Of a stretch of 40,319 nucleotides of DNA, positions 16,946 through 24,941 are shown piece after piece. Origin of the DNA: a virus. The stretch is taken from the IMG/VR virus record IMGVR_UViG_3300012931_000009, positions 1 through 40,319 of that record. One strand, written 5' to 3'. Both the position numbers and the translations under genes were made by a program. A model generated the notes under the pieces. It made no database searches. It was not told the DNA's origin and saw only the letters and a list, made by a program, of their open reading frames with translations. The stretch's first letter is position 1. Each line of letters begins with the position of its first letter.

Positions 16946-17813
16946 CATTAATTCCTTTAATAATGTTCATAAAAATATACGCTATTTGTGGAACAATTGC
17001 ATTACCTAAACTTTTATTTCTGTCCAATCCATGGGGTATCCCATCATCCACTCCAGGAATTGGGGGTTGATCTTTTTCCCAATTAAATTGGAATGAAGCG
17101 CCCCTATACTGTCCTGAATATCCAGTCCGTGTTTCCCATTCTTTCTGCTCGGCGATGGTTCTCGTATTGGTTTGCTCGCTTGTGATGCTGTGGGAGTTGC
17201 TAATAATCCAATCTTGAGCATTAAAAGCCTTCCAAGACTGAGGGATGAACTGTGTCCATTCTGATTGTACCGTCTCAAAGTGCCATTGCCAGTCATCTTG
17301 AAATGATCGCTTTTCCCTATAATCTGACCTATTGTAGCATCGCTCGCTGTGACTGTTGGCAATAACCCATAGCCTTTCCCTTTTGTGTGGCGCACCGATT
17401 GCGCTAGCCGGAATAAGATACGCCCGCCAATCGTAGTTTTCTCTTTCCAGATCTTCGAGTATTGGGTCAAGACAGGGAACAATCCCAGGCACGTTCTCGA
17501 GAATGACCCAATTTGGCTTGCTTTGTTTAATGATTCTGAGTGTGTCAGGCCATAAGTATCTATCATCCGAAAACCCCTTTTTCTTACCAGCAACACTAAA
17601 AGGCTGGCATGGAAAACCTGCTGTTAATAAATCTACTTGCGCCGTAAAATCCATTTTTTTAATATCATCGTAAATAATTATATCCGGCCAATGTTTAAAT
17701 AATACCTTTCTACAAAATTCATCCTTTTCACAAAATGCTATAGTCTCAATTTGAGCCCATCTTGCCGCCAACGCAAACCCGCCTATTCCACTGAATAAAT
17801 CTAAATGTTTCAT
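16920..17813 (-). CDS. DNA (cytosine-5) methyltransferase, Dcm type
   Basis: 297 residues. Motif I is LDLFSGIGGFALA (4-16), and motif IV is GFPCQPFSVAG (66-76) with catalytic Cys69. Motif VI is ENVPG (106-110), motif VIII-like GAPHKRERLWV follows, and motif X is GNAIVPQ near residue 270. It transfers a methyl group from S-adenosylmethionine to C5 of cytosine. There is no partner endonuclease, so protection from host restriction is the likely role. The start overlaps the portal stop as TAATG. The target-recognition part is short and a second frame is open across it (17006-17596). Specificity cannot be read. Confidence 0.88.
   Translation of the reverse strand: MKHLDLFSGIGGFALAARWAQIETIAFCEKDEFCRKVLFKHWPDIIIYDDIKKMDFTAQVDLLTAGFPCQPFSVAGKKKGFSDDRYLWPDTLRIIKQSKPNWVILENVPGIVPCLDPILEDLERENYDWRAYLIPASAIGAPHKRERLWVIANSHSERCYNRSDYREKRSFQDDWQWHFETVQSEWTQFIPQSWKAFNAQDWIISNSHSITSEQTNTRTIAEQKEWETRTGYSGQYRGASFQFNWEKDQPPIPGVDDGIPHGLDRNKSLGNAIVPQIAYIFMNIIKGINDEQRTYME
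17006..17596 (-). CDS. Alternate-frame ORF inside the methyltransferase gene
   Basis: 196 codons in the +1 frame relative to the methyltransferase on the same strand. The product reads SFSRTCLGLFPVL, YSKIWKEKTTIGGRILFRLA, GLLPTVTASDA, GLLATPTASQAS and NPQFLEWMMGYPMDWTE. This ordered set (WKxK...GRLLFxLAPS, LLPTPTASDA repeats, NPxxVEWLMGxPxGWT) matches a phage protein family that I recall being annotated as methyltransferase-associated. No strong RBS is seen at 17596. It could be a real overlapping gene, or only the frame-shifted shadow of conserved methyltransferase text. Confidence 0.4.
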   Translation of the reverse strand: MLLVRKRGFRMIDTYGLTHSESLNKASQIGSFSRTCLGLFPVLTQYSKIWKEKTTIGGRILFRLAQSVRHTKGKGYGLLPTVTASDATIGQIIGKSDHFKMTGNGTLRRYNQNGHSSSLSLGRLLMLKIGLLATPTASQASKPIREPSPSRKNGKHGLDIQDSIGALHSNLIGKKINPQFLEWMMGYPMDWTEIKV

Positions 17814-19951
17814 TATGCCCTTGGCTGTTGTGTAGGTTGTGTTATTTTGTGGTGCAATTCTACTCCTTTATGATGCGTTTCGATACTCTCTTTTATGTGT
17901 CTGTGACCCATATCCAGATGCTTTAATTGCAGATCCACTTGTTTACCAAAACGCTCTGTTTGCGCCTTAACAAGCTCGACTGAATCCTCATCCTCAGACA
18001 TTTTAAGCTCAGCCATAATCTTCTTTTCTTTAAGCTCAAGGTCTTTCATATCGACTTCAAACTCTCGCTGGTTCTTAACATCATCCATTTGTAGTTTCTT
18101 AGCCTCAAGCTGTACTTTTAGCATTGCAGGGTTGTTTTGTATCTCGGCTTGCTGTGCTTGCATAGCCATTTGTTTTTGTTGCTGCATCTCTTGTAACCAA
18201 CTATCAACCATCGTTTTAAGCTGCTCGATGCCGCGTCCTTCCATATTGTCTAATACAAAGTTTAAGCCCTTTTCTGCAATGAATTGCGCAAACAGGGGTG
18301 ACATTCCCATCATCTCTTTGACCATCATAATGGTGCGAGACTTCTGCACTTGGAATGATGCACCTGCTTTAACAGTGACATTCAGTTCGTTCGTATCGAA
18401 ATCCATATCCATACCGTCTTGCTGATTGATCTTGATATACGTCTTTTTGCCCTCTGCATCCATCAAAGGTAAGGTACGAGGTGTTGTATAATATTTAGGC
18501 ATTAGATCTACATAGATTTGTGCAGCACGCTGATAGCCTTGCAGATAACCTACGATATAGGGCATTGCTGTTGCATTAGACTGGCTTGCTGCTTCAACCA
18601 ATGCAATACCACTCAATTGGTTGTTATTGATCCCTAATGCAGCATCATAGCTTCCTAATACGTTTTGTATAAGCTGGTCAGAGCCTGTAAATGCGTTAAT
18701 AATCTCAGGCGGGCATGGGATACGTTGAACCTCACGTATTGGATTCATGATAGGCGTTTCAGGATTAGACTCATGCACTGAGTTGTAAACCAATACATTG
18801 GCCTTCTGAACATCCTTATAAGCTGCTAAAAATTCTTCTTCTTTAGGTAATGCCTCTTTAGCCACCATAAACTTATGCTGAACGGTGTTCTCAATTTCAT
18901 TCGCTAAGGCAATACCAGAGTAGTTCTTAAGACGTTGAGCACCTTTTGCATGGTAGACATAGGGGCGCGTCACTTGTCTTACATTGCCATTCTTGGGCGT
19001 TTTAATCATGACTGAATGGCCGTCTACAAAAACCAGAGGAAGCATCGTAAAATCAGTTGATTCGTGTTCTATGATTTGGTTTTCTATAAGGCGGTAGCGA
19101 TCTATACTTTCAATGGTTGTCTTGCGTGGTTTACCAATAATTGCAGGAGGGGCTACTAAATCCCCCCATGTAGCAAGCAATTTGTCATATTTATCTTTTG
19201 TCATGACTTGTGGTGGCGCACCTTGTTCCCCACGTACTTGAACTATTGTTCGCTCCTTTGTTTTTTTCTCATAATACTCAGCCACCATGACAATGGGTGT
19301 TGCATCATTAAGATAAGACCAATTGAACCCTGAAAAGTCACGTCTGAAGTTAAGATTCTCAACAGAGATATTAGGAAACTCATCTTCAAAATCTTCTTTT
19401 GCCTTAGGATAAAGCTCAAAACAGAACCGTCCATCGCCTTTATGAGAATAACGCGCAAGTTGATCAAACCCGCAGAGCGTTGGATCAAAGACTCGTTCAA
19501 TATTAATAACCTGATGAAAACTCATAGGCTTTGCATAGTCAGTGGTTATTTTAAGACTACTAAAACCACCAGAAAGTAAGTCTTTATAGACTTCATATTT
19601 AGTATGATGATTTTGTGAATCAAGGAGGGTATGACGTAAATGTTGCTCTACAACCTTAATCGTCATAGGATCAGCCGTAGTCTGATCGTCTGCGTTGACT
19701 TCAATGTCAGGCTCTTGCTTTGAGAATTCTCCCAATAGACGTGATATGTATGCCTCAAGTACGTTGAATTCAAGCTGAGGTCGTCCTAGTGTCATTAAAA
19801 GTGTAATATCATCTTCTTTTAACGATGCCTCAAAGACAAACCGCCTAAACTCATTATAGCGGTCATAATTGGGTTTGAAATAATCGTATGCGCGCCGTAC
19901 ATTGGTTTTAATACGGTCAAGTTGATTCTGGTGCTTTTTTGCCACTTCCAT
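17813..19951 (-). CDS. Portal protein, P22 gp1-like
   Basis: 712 residues, close to P22 gp1 (725). The N-terminal region (YNEFRRFVFEASLKEDDITL, GRPQLEFNVLEAYISRLLGE) and the middle (ESTDFTMLPLVFVDGHSVMI, QNVLGSYDAALGINNNQLSG, GYLQGYQRAAQIYVDLMPKY) follow the P22-type portal family. The last 130 residues form a long charged coiled coil (QQQKQMAMQAQQAEIQ), like the barrel of P22. It forms the dodecameric vertex that TerL docks on and the gp4-like adaptor seals. It follows TerL in the leftward operon with a 16-base gap. Confidence 0.88.
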   Translation of the reverse strand: MEVAKKHQNQLDRIKTNVRRAYDYFKPNYDRYNEFRRFVFEASLKEDDITLLMTLGRPQLEFNVLEAYISRLLGEFSKQEPDIEVNADDQTTADPMTIKVVEQHLRHTLLDSQNHHTKYEVYKDLLSGGFSSLKITTDYAKPMSFHQVINIERVFDPTLCGFDQLARYSHKGDGRFCFELYPKAKEDFEDEFPNISVENLNFRRDFSGFNWSYLNDATPIVMVAEYYEKKTKERTIVQVRGEQGAPPQVMTKDKYDKLLATWGDLVAPPAIIGKPRKTTIESIDRYRLIENQIIEHESTDFTMLPLVFVDGHSVMIKTPKNGNVRQVTRPYVYHAKGAQRLKNYSGIALANEIENTVQHKFMVAKEALPKEEEFLAAYKDVQKANVLVYNSVHESNPETPIMNPIREVQRIPCPPEIINAFTGSDQLIQNVLGSYDAALGINNNQLSGIALVEAASQSNATAMPYIVGYLQGYQRAAQIYVDLMPKYYTTPRTLPLMDAEGKKTYIKINQQDGMDMDFDTNELNVTVKAGASFQVQKSRTIMMVKEMMGMSPLFAQFIAEKGLNFVLDNMEGRGIEQLKTMVDSWLQEMQQQKQMAMQAQQAEIQNNPAMLKVQLEAKKLQMDDVKNQREFEVDMKDLELKEKKIMAELKMSEDEDSVELVKAQTERFGKQVDLQLKHLDMGHRHIKESIETHHKGVELHHKITQPTQQPRA

Positions 19952-19967
19952 GTGACAGTCCTTTTAA

Positions 19968-21521
19968 TTAATTTCTATATGCTGATTTCCTCAATCTATC
20001 CACCTGATGAAATCCTTTCATAAGGTTTTGAGCTACGTGATTATAGTTAACAGGGTTCACTTCCTTATTAACGATAATCTTATCAATCAATGCCATCTTA
20101 ACAGCGTCATAACAAGTGTCTGCAATGTCATCGAATCTATGTACATTGTTAGCTGTGATTTTTCTCATATGCTCTAAACACATTTTCGTATGTTTTCCGT
20201 CTCTTGGCAATGTTACTTGCTTACTGGCGATATATTGCTGCATTTCAATAAATCGGTTTGTCTTACTATTAGCAGTTCCTGAACGCTCGATATCAATAAT
20301 TCTAAGCCCTTGAATGTCTTTTAAAACAGAGACCAATGTCACACCCGTAGACTTCTTTTCAATTGCCGCAAATTTAGGTTTAACAAGATAGCGCATACAT
20401 CCTGTCCAAAAGTCTAAAAAGGCATCCTGCAAGTCTTTCGGTTCTATACGAAGCTCCAAACAATCAATCCAGTGTAGCCCATACATATTGTCAATAGTGC
20501 TACCATTGAAAGTAAGCTGATATAAGCCCCAAAAGCTAAAAACAGTCGCATCATTATACTCTTTTTCGGTTTCCGCACTATCCGCTGTAATGAATGTGGA
20601 TAAAATAGTAGGCGTACTATCAAGTAAAGGAAACCAATCAGTACGAAACAATCCACCACCAGCAGGCATAGGATCTTGCTGATACTGAGAAGCAAAGACA
20701 TAAGGTTGTTTCTCCTTCATTATAATAAGCTGAGAAAGTGGATTGACCTCGGGATAACGTGCATTGCCTGCATCATCCAATGCTTTAATTATCACATTAC
20801 GCCATTTCTGTCCGTCTGCGCCCGATAGTAGATGCGCAAATAGATCATCCTCATGTAAGCGTTGACCGATTAGTATAATGGGTACTAATGGCGATCTAGG
20901 ACGGCGTTCTATGGTCTCAAAATAATTTCGTTGAATGCGTTCTCGTATATTATCTGAGTGTATTTCCTCCGGCTTATGAATATCATCTATAATGACCCCG
21001 CCGGTAAATCGGTGCTCACCAGGCAAACCAGCATCGTGTCCTGTAATGCCCCCTTGCGACCCGAATGCTTTAACTGCGCCTCCTTGAGTTGTCTCAAAGT
21101 GATCTTTGGCAGATGACTCGCGCTTAATTTCGACATTAAAGAGTTGTCTATAAATAGGCATACACATAGTTTGTTTGATGGAAGCGGTATGTATAGTAGC
21201 AAGATCAAAAGAATGAGAAATGTACAGGAATTTACAATCGGGATAATGCGCAAAACACCAACAAATAAAGCTTTTACAAAGCTCAGACTTAGCCCAACCA
21301 GGCGGCAAATTAATGGATAAACGGTTTGTTTTAAGTAGGAAAACATCGGTTAACTCCCTGCATACCTCGTAAAAATGTGACTCATTCCCTTCAGGATGTG
21401 ATAACATAAAATCACGTCCAGTGCGTTTCTTAAACATGACGCGATGAAACAAAAAGAAGTCTGAAAGCAAATCTTTTCGTAACTGATTAATTTCGCTTAG
21501 TTCTTCTCTTCCTGCAAGCAT
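19968..21521 (-). CDS. terL: Terminase large subunit
   Basis: 517 residues. The ATPase half has a deviant Walker A (PPGWAKSE, 73-80) and Walker B VIIDD (176-180), followed by a coupling-type motif (PIILIGQRL). The nuclease half starts at FITADSAETEKEYNDATVF with the first catalytic Asp near 314, and ends with an acidic FDDIADTCYDAV near 463-474. It cuts and pumps concatemeric DNA into the prohead through the portal. With P22-like structural genes and a circular assembly, headful packaging is likely. It overlaps TerS by 25 bases. Confidence 0.9.
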   Translation of the reverse strand: MLAGREELSEINQLRKDLLSDFFLFHRVMFKKRTGRDFMLSHPEGNESHFYEVCRELTDVFLLKTNRLSINLPPGWAKSELCKSFICWCFAHYPDCKFLYISHSFDLATIHTASIKQTMCMPIYRQLFNVEIKRESSAKDHFETTQGGAVKAFGSQGGITGHDAGLPGEHRFTGGVIIDDIHKPEEIHSDNIRERIQRNYFETIERRPRSPLVPIILIGQRLHEDDLFAHLLSGADGQKWRNVIIKALDDAGNARYPEVNPLSQLIIMKEKQPYVFASQYQQDPMPAGGGLFRTDWFPLLDSTPTILSTFITADSAETEKEYNDATVFSFWGLYQLTFNGSTIDNMYGLHWIDCLELRIEPKDLQDAFLDFWTGCMRYLVKPKFAAIEKKSTGVTLVSVLKDIQGLRIIDIERSGTANSKTNRFIEMQQYIASKQVTLPRDGKHTKMCLEHMRKITANNVHRFDDIADTCYDAVKMALIDKIIVNKEVNPVNYNHVAQNLMKGFHQVDRLRKSAYRN

Positions 21522-21877
21522 GAATGTACTATCTCCCTGATAGACTCGATCTCGCTTTTAATAGCCTTTTTGATTTCATCTTTGTTTTGATCAGACCATT
21601 TACCGATAGCTTTAAGATAAAATATTTGTGCAGATACATTCATTGCTTCTGCGTTCTTTATAAGCAAATTGGCCACATGTGCTAAACCTTTAGCCCGACC
21701 GCGCTTTATTGCGTCAGAAAATTGCGGATATTCTTTACACTTTTCATTCATTGTTTCACGAGAAATGCCTAAAGCTATCGCAATTTCTTTTTTCTTTAAT
21801 CCACGAGATGCATAACTTTCAGCTTGTTCCATAATCTCAGGAGTTGGTATCCATGGTGGTCTGCCAGCATTAGACAT
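21497..21877 (-). CDS. terS: Terminase small subunit
   Basis: 126 residues from MSNAGRPPWIPTPEIMEQAE. I chose the ATG at 21877 because AAGGAG lies eight bases upstream; a GTG at 21886 is less likely. The N-terminal half is a helix-turn-helix (GLKKKEIAIALGISRETMNE) of the kind used to bind the packaging site, and the rest is helical for oligomerisation. It sits directly before TerL. The ring recognises viral DNA and stimulates TerL. Confidence 0.82.
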   Translation of the reverse strand: MSNAGRPPWIPTPEIMEQAESYASRGLKKKEIAIALGISRETMNEKCKEYPQFSDAIKRGRAKGLAHVANLLIKNAEAMNVSAQIFYLKAIGKWSDQNKDEIKKAIKSEIESIREIVHSCLQEEKN

Positions 21878-22098
21878 TATTTGCACTCCTTAATACGATT
21901 TAAAGCAAAAATAAGATTTTCTAATTTAATATCACGTATTTCTATATCTTTTCTACCATCTCTATAATGCATCTGAATAGTTACTAAAGGTGGTTCAATG
22001 AACATATCCCTTATAACAACAAACGATGATGTATCATCATTATCAAAAGCTATATGTCTATGATCATGAGTGGATGGGATTTTGTTTGATTCAACCAT
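21877..22098 (-). CDS. Hypothetical protein (73 aa) between methyltransferase and TerS
   Basis: 73 residues from MVESNKIPSTHDHRHIAFD; the ATG at 22098 overlaps the methyltransferase stop and has GAGGTG upstream. It looks like a single small α/β domain: strands SSFVVIRDMFIEPPLVTIQM and KDIEIRDIKL, then a helix (LENLIFALNRIK). I do not recognise the family. Possibly a similar fold to the 70-residue protein at 23473, which also has two strands and a final helix. Confidence 0.6.
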   Translation of the reverse strand: MVESNKIPSTHDHRHIAFDNDDTSSFVVIRDMFIEPPLVTIQMHYRDGRKDIEIRDIKLENLIFALNRIKECK

Positions 22099-23311
22099 TA
22101 GGCACCTCATTAAATTTAATTCCATGTTTATAATTTGATAAATCGATAGATGATTCTAATATTGCATCTTTGCCTGTAAACTTTTGCCAACGGTTAACAA
22201 TAACATCGCAATAAGCGGGGGATATTTCCATCATGAAGCATTTTTTATTAATCTTTTCACAAGCAATTAAAGTGGTTCCAGATCCGCCAAACATATCTAA
22301 AATAGTTTCTGCTTTTTTACCCCACTTATCAAAAAAGTATAATCCTAGTTCTATTGGTTTTTGTGTTGGATGGCCCCAACGTGTTTTATGTTCTCCTTCT
22401 TGTCCTGTTTCCTCTCTAGCTTTAACGCCTTTCCATAATTTTCTATAAAGAGAGTAGTGATGGCGTTCTCGTGACCAACATAATTCAAAGTCACTTGCTA
22501 TTCCATCTACTGCAGCTGTACTTTTATCCCAAACAACCCATGAACCACCACGAGGCAAGCAATCAGGATAATTATCTGCTCCCCATACAAAAACTTCTTT
22601 AGCATTAATACAATGAGCATTAGATAAAATAGTTTTTAGATCAATTCCTTCATCTTCCCCATAAAATTGTGATTCACTTGATGATTTTTCATGACCATAT
22701 CGTTTTTTATAATCAGTTTCGAGATTAATTCCATAAGGCGGATCGGTATAAACCATATCAGTTTTATTACCAGCCATTAGCTTTTCAACGCTATCAATCA
22801 TCGTAGAATCACCACACATTAATCGATGATTACCCAATATCCATACATCACCCTGTCTAGTTTTAGGACTAACGGTAATAGCAGGCACATCATCGGGATC
22901 GCATTGACCCTCAATGACAGTTTCAACTTTAGGAAATTCAATATTAAATGGCTTAAAATCAAAATCAGGAAGTTTTTCTAATTCAACATTAAGCTTTATG
23001 AGGTCGGTATAGCCTTGAGCCGCAATCTCATTATCTAAAATGCGGTAAGCACTGATTTGTTCTTCGCTGAGTTCGTCTGCAATTTCGCATGGCAACAATT
23101 CAAGTCCAAGTGTCGCGGCAGCCTCATAACGCGCGTGTCCGCACACGATGACGTTATTTCTATCAAGAACAATCGGTTGTTTAAACCCGAACTGCTTAAT
23201 AGAATTGCTAATCGATTCGAGCTGCTTAATAGGATGTTGCTTGACGTTATTTTCGTACGGTTTGATTTCATGTAACGGAATCATCCGTATGTTCATTGTT
23301 GCATTTATCAT
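22091..23311 (-). CDS. ParB-domain DNA methyltransferase (N6-A/N4-C type)
   Basis: 406 residues from MINATMNIRMIPLHEIKPYE, with AAGGA seven bases before. Residues 12-90 are a ParB/sulfiredoxin-like domain (IPLHEIKPYENNVKQHP, VCGHARYEAAATLG). The methyltransferase half has motif IV TDPPYG (about 189-194), HPTQKP (314-319) and the SAM-binding DMFGGSGTTLIACE (339-352), giving a β-class order. Such phage enzymes methylate an exocyclic amino group of adenine or cytosine, often to evade restriction. No endonuclease is linked. It lies upstream of TerS, so methylation of DNA before packaging fits. Confidence 0.87.
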   Translation of the reverse strand: MINATMNIRMIPLHEIKPYENNVKQHPIKQLESISNSIKQFGFKQPIVLDRNNVIVCGHARYEAAATLGLELLPCEIADELSEEQISAYRILDNEIAAQGYTDLIKLNVELEKLPDFDFKPFNIEFPKVETVIEGQCDPDDVPAITVSPKTRQGDVWILGNHRLMCGDSTMIDSVEKLMAGNKTDMVYTDPPYGINLETDYKKRYGHEKSSSESQFYGEDEGIDLKTILSNAHCINAKEVFVWGADNYPDCLPRGGSWVVWDKSTAAVDGIASDFELCWSRERHHYSLYRKLWKGVKAREETGQEGEHKTRWGHPTQKPIELGLYFFDKWGKKAETILDMFGGSGTTLIACEKINKKCFMMEISPAYCDVIVNRWQKFTGKDAILESSIDLSNYKHGIKFNEVPNG

Positions 23312-23444
23312 TTTTGTCATCCTTGACATTTTTACTAAAAATTAAATCGTATGCATTTGTAGGAACACAAATAGCTATTACGTCCTGAAATATTTTTTCT
23401 TCAGGTTCGCTATCCCAAATAATTATTTCTTGTGCTTTTTGCAT
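23268..23444 (-). CDS. Small acidic ORF overlapping the methyltransferase start
   Basis: 58 residues (MQKAQEIIIWDSEPEEKIFQ to NNEHTDDSVT) with AAGG upstream. It overlaps the methyltransferase start by 44 bases and the preceding 17-residue ORF by 22. The N-terminal half could form one strand-helix unit (IIIWDSEPEEKIFQDVIAI) and the rest is polar. Spacing and RBS support translation. No family recognised. Confidence 0.5.
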   Translation of the reverse strand: MQKAQEIIIWDSEPEEKIFQDVIAICVPTNAYDLIFSKNVKDDKNDKCNNEHTDDSVT

Positions 23445-23476
23445 TTTTTAGCCTTACAGTCTTTGCATGATTTCAT
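23423..23476 (-). CDS. 17-residue Cys/Lys peptide ORF
   Basis: MKSCKDCKAKKCKKHKK, with GGAGA eight bases upstream and an ATGA overlap with the preceding stop. Cys-x2-Cys-x4-Cys and a His near the end could hold one metal ion. It is very short and may be only a coupling peptide. Confidence 0.35.
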   Translation of the reverse strand: MKSCKDCKAKKCKKHKK

Positions 23477-23685
23477 TTAGCTTTCTCCATATGAGATATA
23501 TATATCATATCAATAGCTTTCTTTAATTCATCAATATTAATAGAATATGTTTTAGTTAAAAAATTATTATTAATATCACTCACAGTAAAATTTATTATAC
23601 CAATATCATCATTATTATAATGCAAATTAAGCCAAGGATAATCATCATTATCATCCTCTAAACATATCTGCAAATCTACAATCAT
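23473..23685 (-). CDS. Hypothetical acidic protein (70 aa)
   Basis: 70 residues: MIVDLQICLEDDNDDYPWLN with an Asn/Asp-rich middle and a final helix (NIDELKKAIDMIYISHMEKA). Probably one small β-sheet plus helix. Its start overlaps the stop of the holin-like gene as ATGA, so it is expressed with the lysis genes. Not recognised. Confidence 0.6.
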   Translation of the reverse strand: MIVDLQICLEDDNDDYPWLNLHYNNDDIGIINFTVSDINNNFLTKTYSINIDELKKAIDMIYISHMEKAK

Positions 23686-24155
23686 TGCTTATTAGTGCTC
23701 CCAAAATAATAACTCAATACCATGATAAAGCCTGCTGTAAGCTGCCCTACCATCATATACAAAACATCATGATCAGATTGATCTAGCTTTGTAAATTCAA
23801 CAGTTGCACACATTATAAAATAACCTAGTATCACAATAAAGGCGATAATATCTAAGACATAATCTCTTTTACCTGTTATCTGAACAAGCTTTGTTTCTCT
23901 ATCACGAGCGCTAATACGATCCTCAAGTTGATAATGAATTAATGACTCTTGATGATTCATTTCTAGTTCTTTAAGTTTTACAGATGCATTAGGATCGTCT
24001 TTAATGGCTTGAGTAATATTGTCTGGATTAACATTAAATGCCTTCGCAATTTCCATAATAATCATTCCAGCAATGGGATTGAATGGACTTATAACAGAGC
24101 TTAATAAGGGCGCATACTTTTCAACAGATGTCTCTATGTCCTTATAGTTAATCAT
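23682..24155 (-). CDS. Holin-like protein (3TM GTA-holin type)
   Basis: 157 residues. The N-terminal part has a moderately hydrophobic helix (NPIAGMIIMEIAKAF), and a charged helical middle follows. Two clear membrane segments lie at about 97-117 (VLDIIAFIVILGYFIMCATV) and 131-150 (VGQLTAGFIMVLSYYFGSTN). This order matches the GTA_holin_3TM family. The start overlaps the lysozyme stop as ATGA. It would permeabilise the inner membrane so the lysozyme reaches peptidoglycan. No separate spanin pair is identified. Confidence 0.7.
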   Translation of the reverse strand: MINYKDIETSVEKYAPLLSSVISPFNPIAGMIIMEIAKAFNVNPDNITQAIKDDPNASVKLKELEMNHQESLIHYQLEDRISARDRETKLVQITGKRDYVLDIIAFIVILGYFIMCATVEFTKLDQSDHDVLYMMVGQLTAGFIMVLSYYFGSTNKQ

Positions 24156-24580
24156 AGATTCCCTGTTTTCATAATATAGGCTAGCTGCTCATAGCGATTA
24201 ACATCTTGGTGTGCCGCTTTAGAATTTAGTATTTCGAATGCTGCCTTTTCCCAGTCACGTGCTTCGATTGCATCCAGCATTTTATGAAATTCGAGAAGGC
24301 CATTGACACCAAGATTGAAGCACATATCCACCAATACAATTTGCCTGTTGTCTGATAGTTCACTGAAATAAGGTAAAACATTAGCCAGCTTTGAAGTAAA
24401 ATAGAATATGTCGTCATCCAGTAAGGCAAGGGCTTCTGTAGTCGAAATACCGCGATCAGATAAATTGCGCCCAATACCAATTGTAAGATGACCAGTAGAG
24501 TCAGCATAAGGAAATTGCCTGTAGGATTCGTGAGTCGTGAGTAGACTTTTTAGCTTTTGTCTGATTTCGGGTGTCATCAT
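24152..24580 (-). CDS. Endolysin, T4-type lysozyme (muramidase)
   Basis: 142 residues. The catalytic triad of the T4 lysozyme family is visible: Glu18 (THESY), Asp27 (YADSTGH) and Thr33 (LTIGIGRNL), with spacing 9 and 6 as in T4 (11, 20, 26). The rest (NQR-like FSELSDNRQIVLVDMCFNLG) follows the family. It has no signal peptide, so release depends on a holin. AAAGGA precedes the ATG. It cleaves the β-1,4 bond between N-acetylmuramic acid and N-acetylglucosamine. Confidence 0.88.
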   Translation of the reverse strand: MMTPEIRQKLKSLLTTHESYRQFPYADSTGHLTIGIGRNLSDRGISTTEALALLDDDIFYFTSKLANVLPYFSELSDNRQIVLVDMCFNLGVNGLLEFHKMLDAIEARDWEKAAFEILNSKAAHQDVNRYEQLAYIMKTGNL

Positions 24581-24698
24581 AGCATTCCTTTGTGATCGTT
24601 AAACTACAAGTCCTATGACATTTCTGGCACATATAATAATCAACCATAACATAAACATCGCTTTTACAACAACGACTTATCATAACATATCTATCCAT
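24501..24698 (-). CDS. Small zinc-ribbon-like phage protein
   Basis: 65 residues from MDRYVMISRCCKSDVYVMVD (an ATG at 24686 is also possible). CC...CQKCHRTC resembles the common short phage zinc ribbon with Cys-Cys and Cys-x2-Cys pairs. It overlaps the lysozyme start by 80 bases, so the functional domain may be only the first 40 residues. It begins just after a Rho-independent terminator, so read-through or another promoter is needed. Confidence 0.5.
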   Translation of the reverse strand: MDRYVMISRCCKSDVYVMVDYYMCQKCHRTCSLTITKECYDDTRNQTKAKKSTHDSRILQAISLC

Positions 24699-24704
24699 AG
24701 AATT

Positions 24705-24733
24705 AAAAAAATGGCTCCTCATTTAAGGGAGCC
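24705..24733 (-). terminator. Rho-independent terminator before the lysis genes
   Basis: On the minus strand GGCTCC / GGAGCC forms a 6-bp stem followed by ATTTTTTT. A second dyad just upstream (GTTGC-ATCA-GCAAC, about 24740-24753) and GCTCCTC/GAGGAGC arms could form an alternative fold. The placement ahead of the lysis genes would suit antitermination control. Confidence 0.7.
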
Positions 24734-24763
24734 TAAATGTTGCATCAGCAACGAGGAGCGTAA

Positions 24764-24931
24764 TTATTTCTTTGGTCTATCGAGCAATTGACTGACTGTC
24801 ACATGAAGATTATTAACATCTTCTTTGATAGTAGTGAGAAGGTATGAAACATCCAGTTTCTTGTAATGAAACGCAATGACTAAGAAGCTTAAAGCAAATC
24901 CAATGGAGAAGCTTAACAATAATTCAAGCAT
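24764..24931 (-). CDS. Small membrane protein (55 aa)
   Basis: 55 residues: an N-terminal membrane segment (LELLLSFSIGFALSFLVIAF) and a helical cytoplasmic or periplasmic tail (YLLTTIKEDVNNLHVTVSQL). Size and topology suit a class III-like holin, an antiholin or an i-spanin-like protein, and it lies just upstream of the lysozyme. RBS AGGACG is moderate. Which lysis role it has cannot be decided. Confidence 0.6.
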   Translation of the reverse strand: MLELLLSFSIGFALSFLVIAFHYKKLDVSYLLTTIKEDVNNLHVTVSQLLDRPKK

Positions 24932-24941
24932 GAATACGTCC

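Noticed and set aside
20987-21346. 119-codon frame inside terL
   Set aside because: Shadow of the terminase gene; hydrophobic, with no start signal or recognisable motif.
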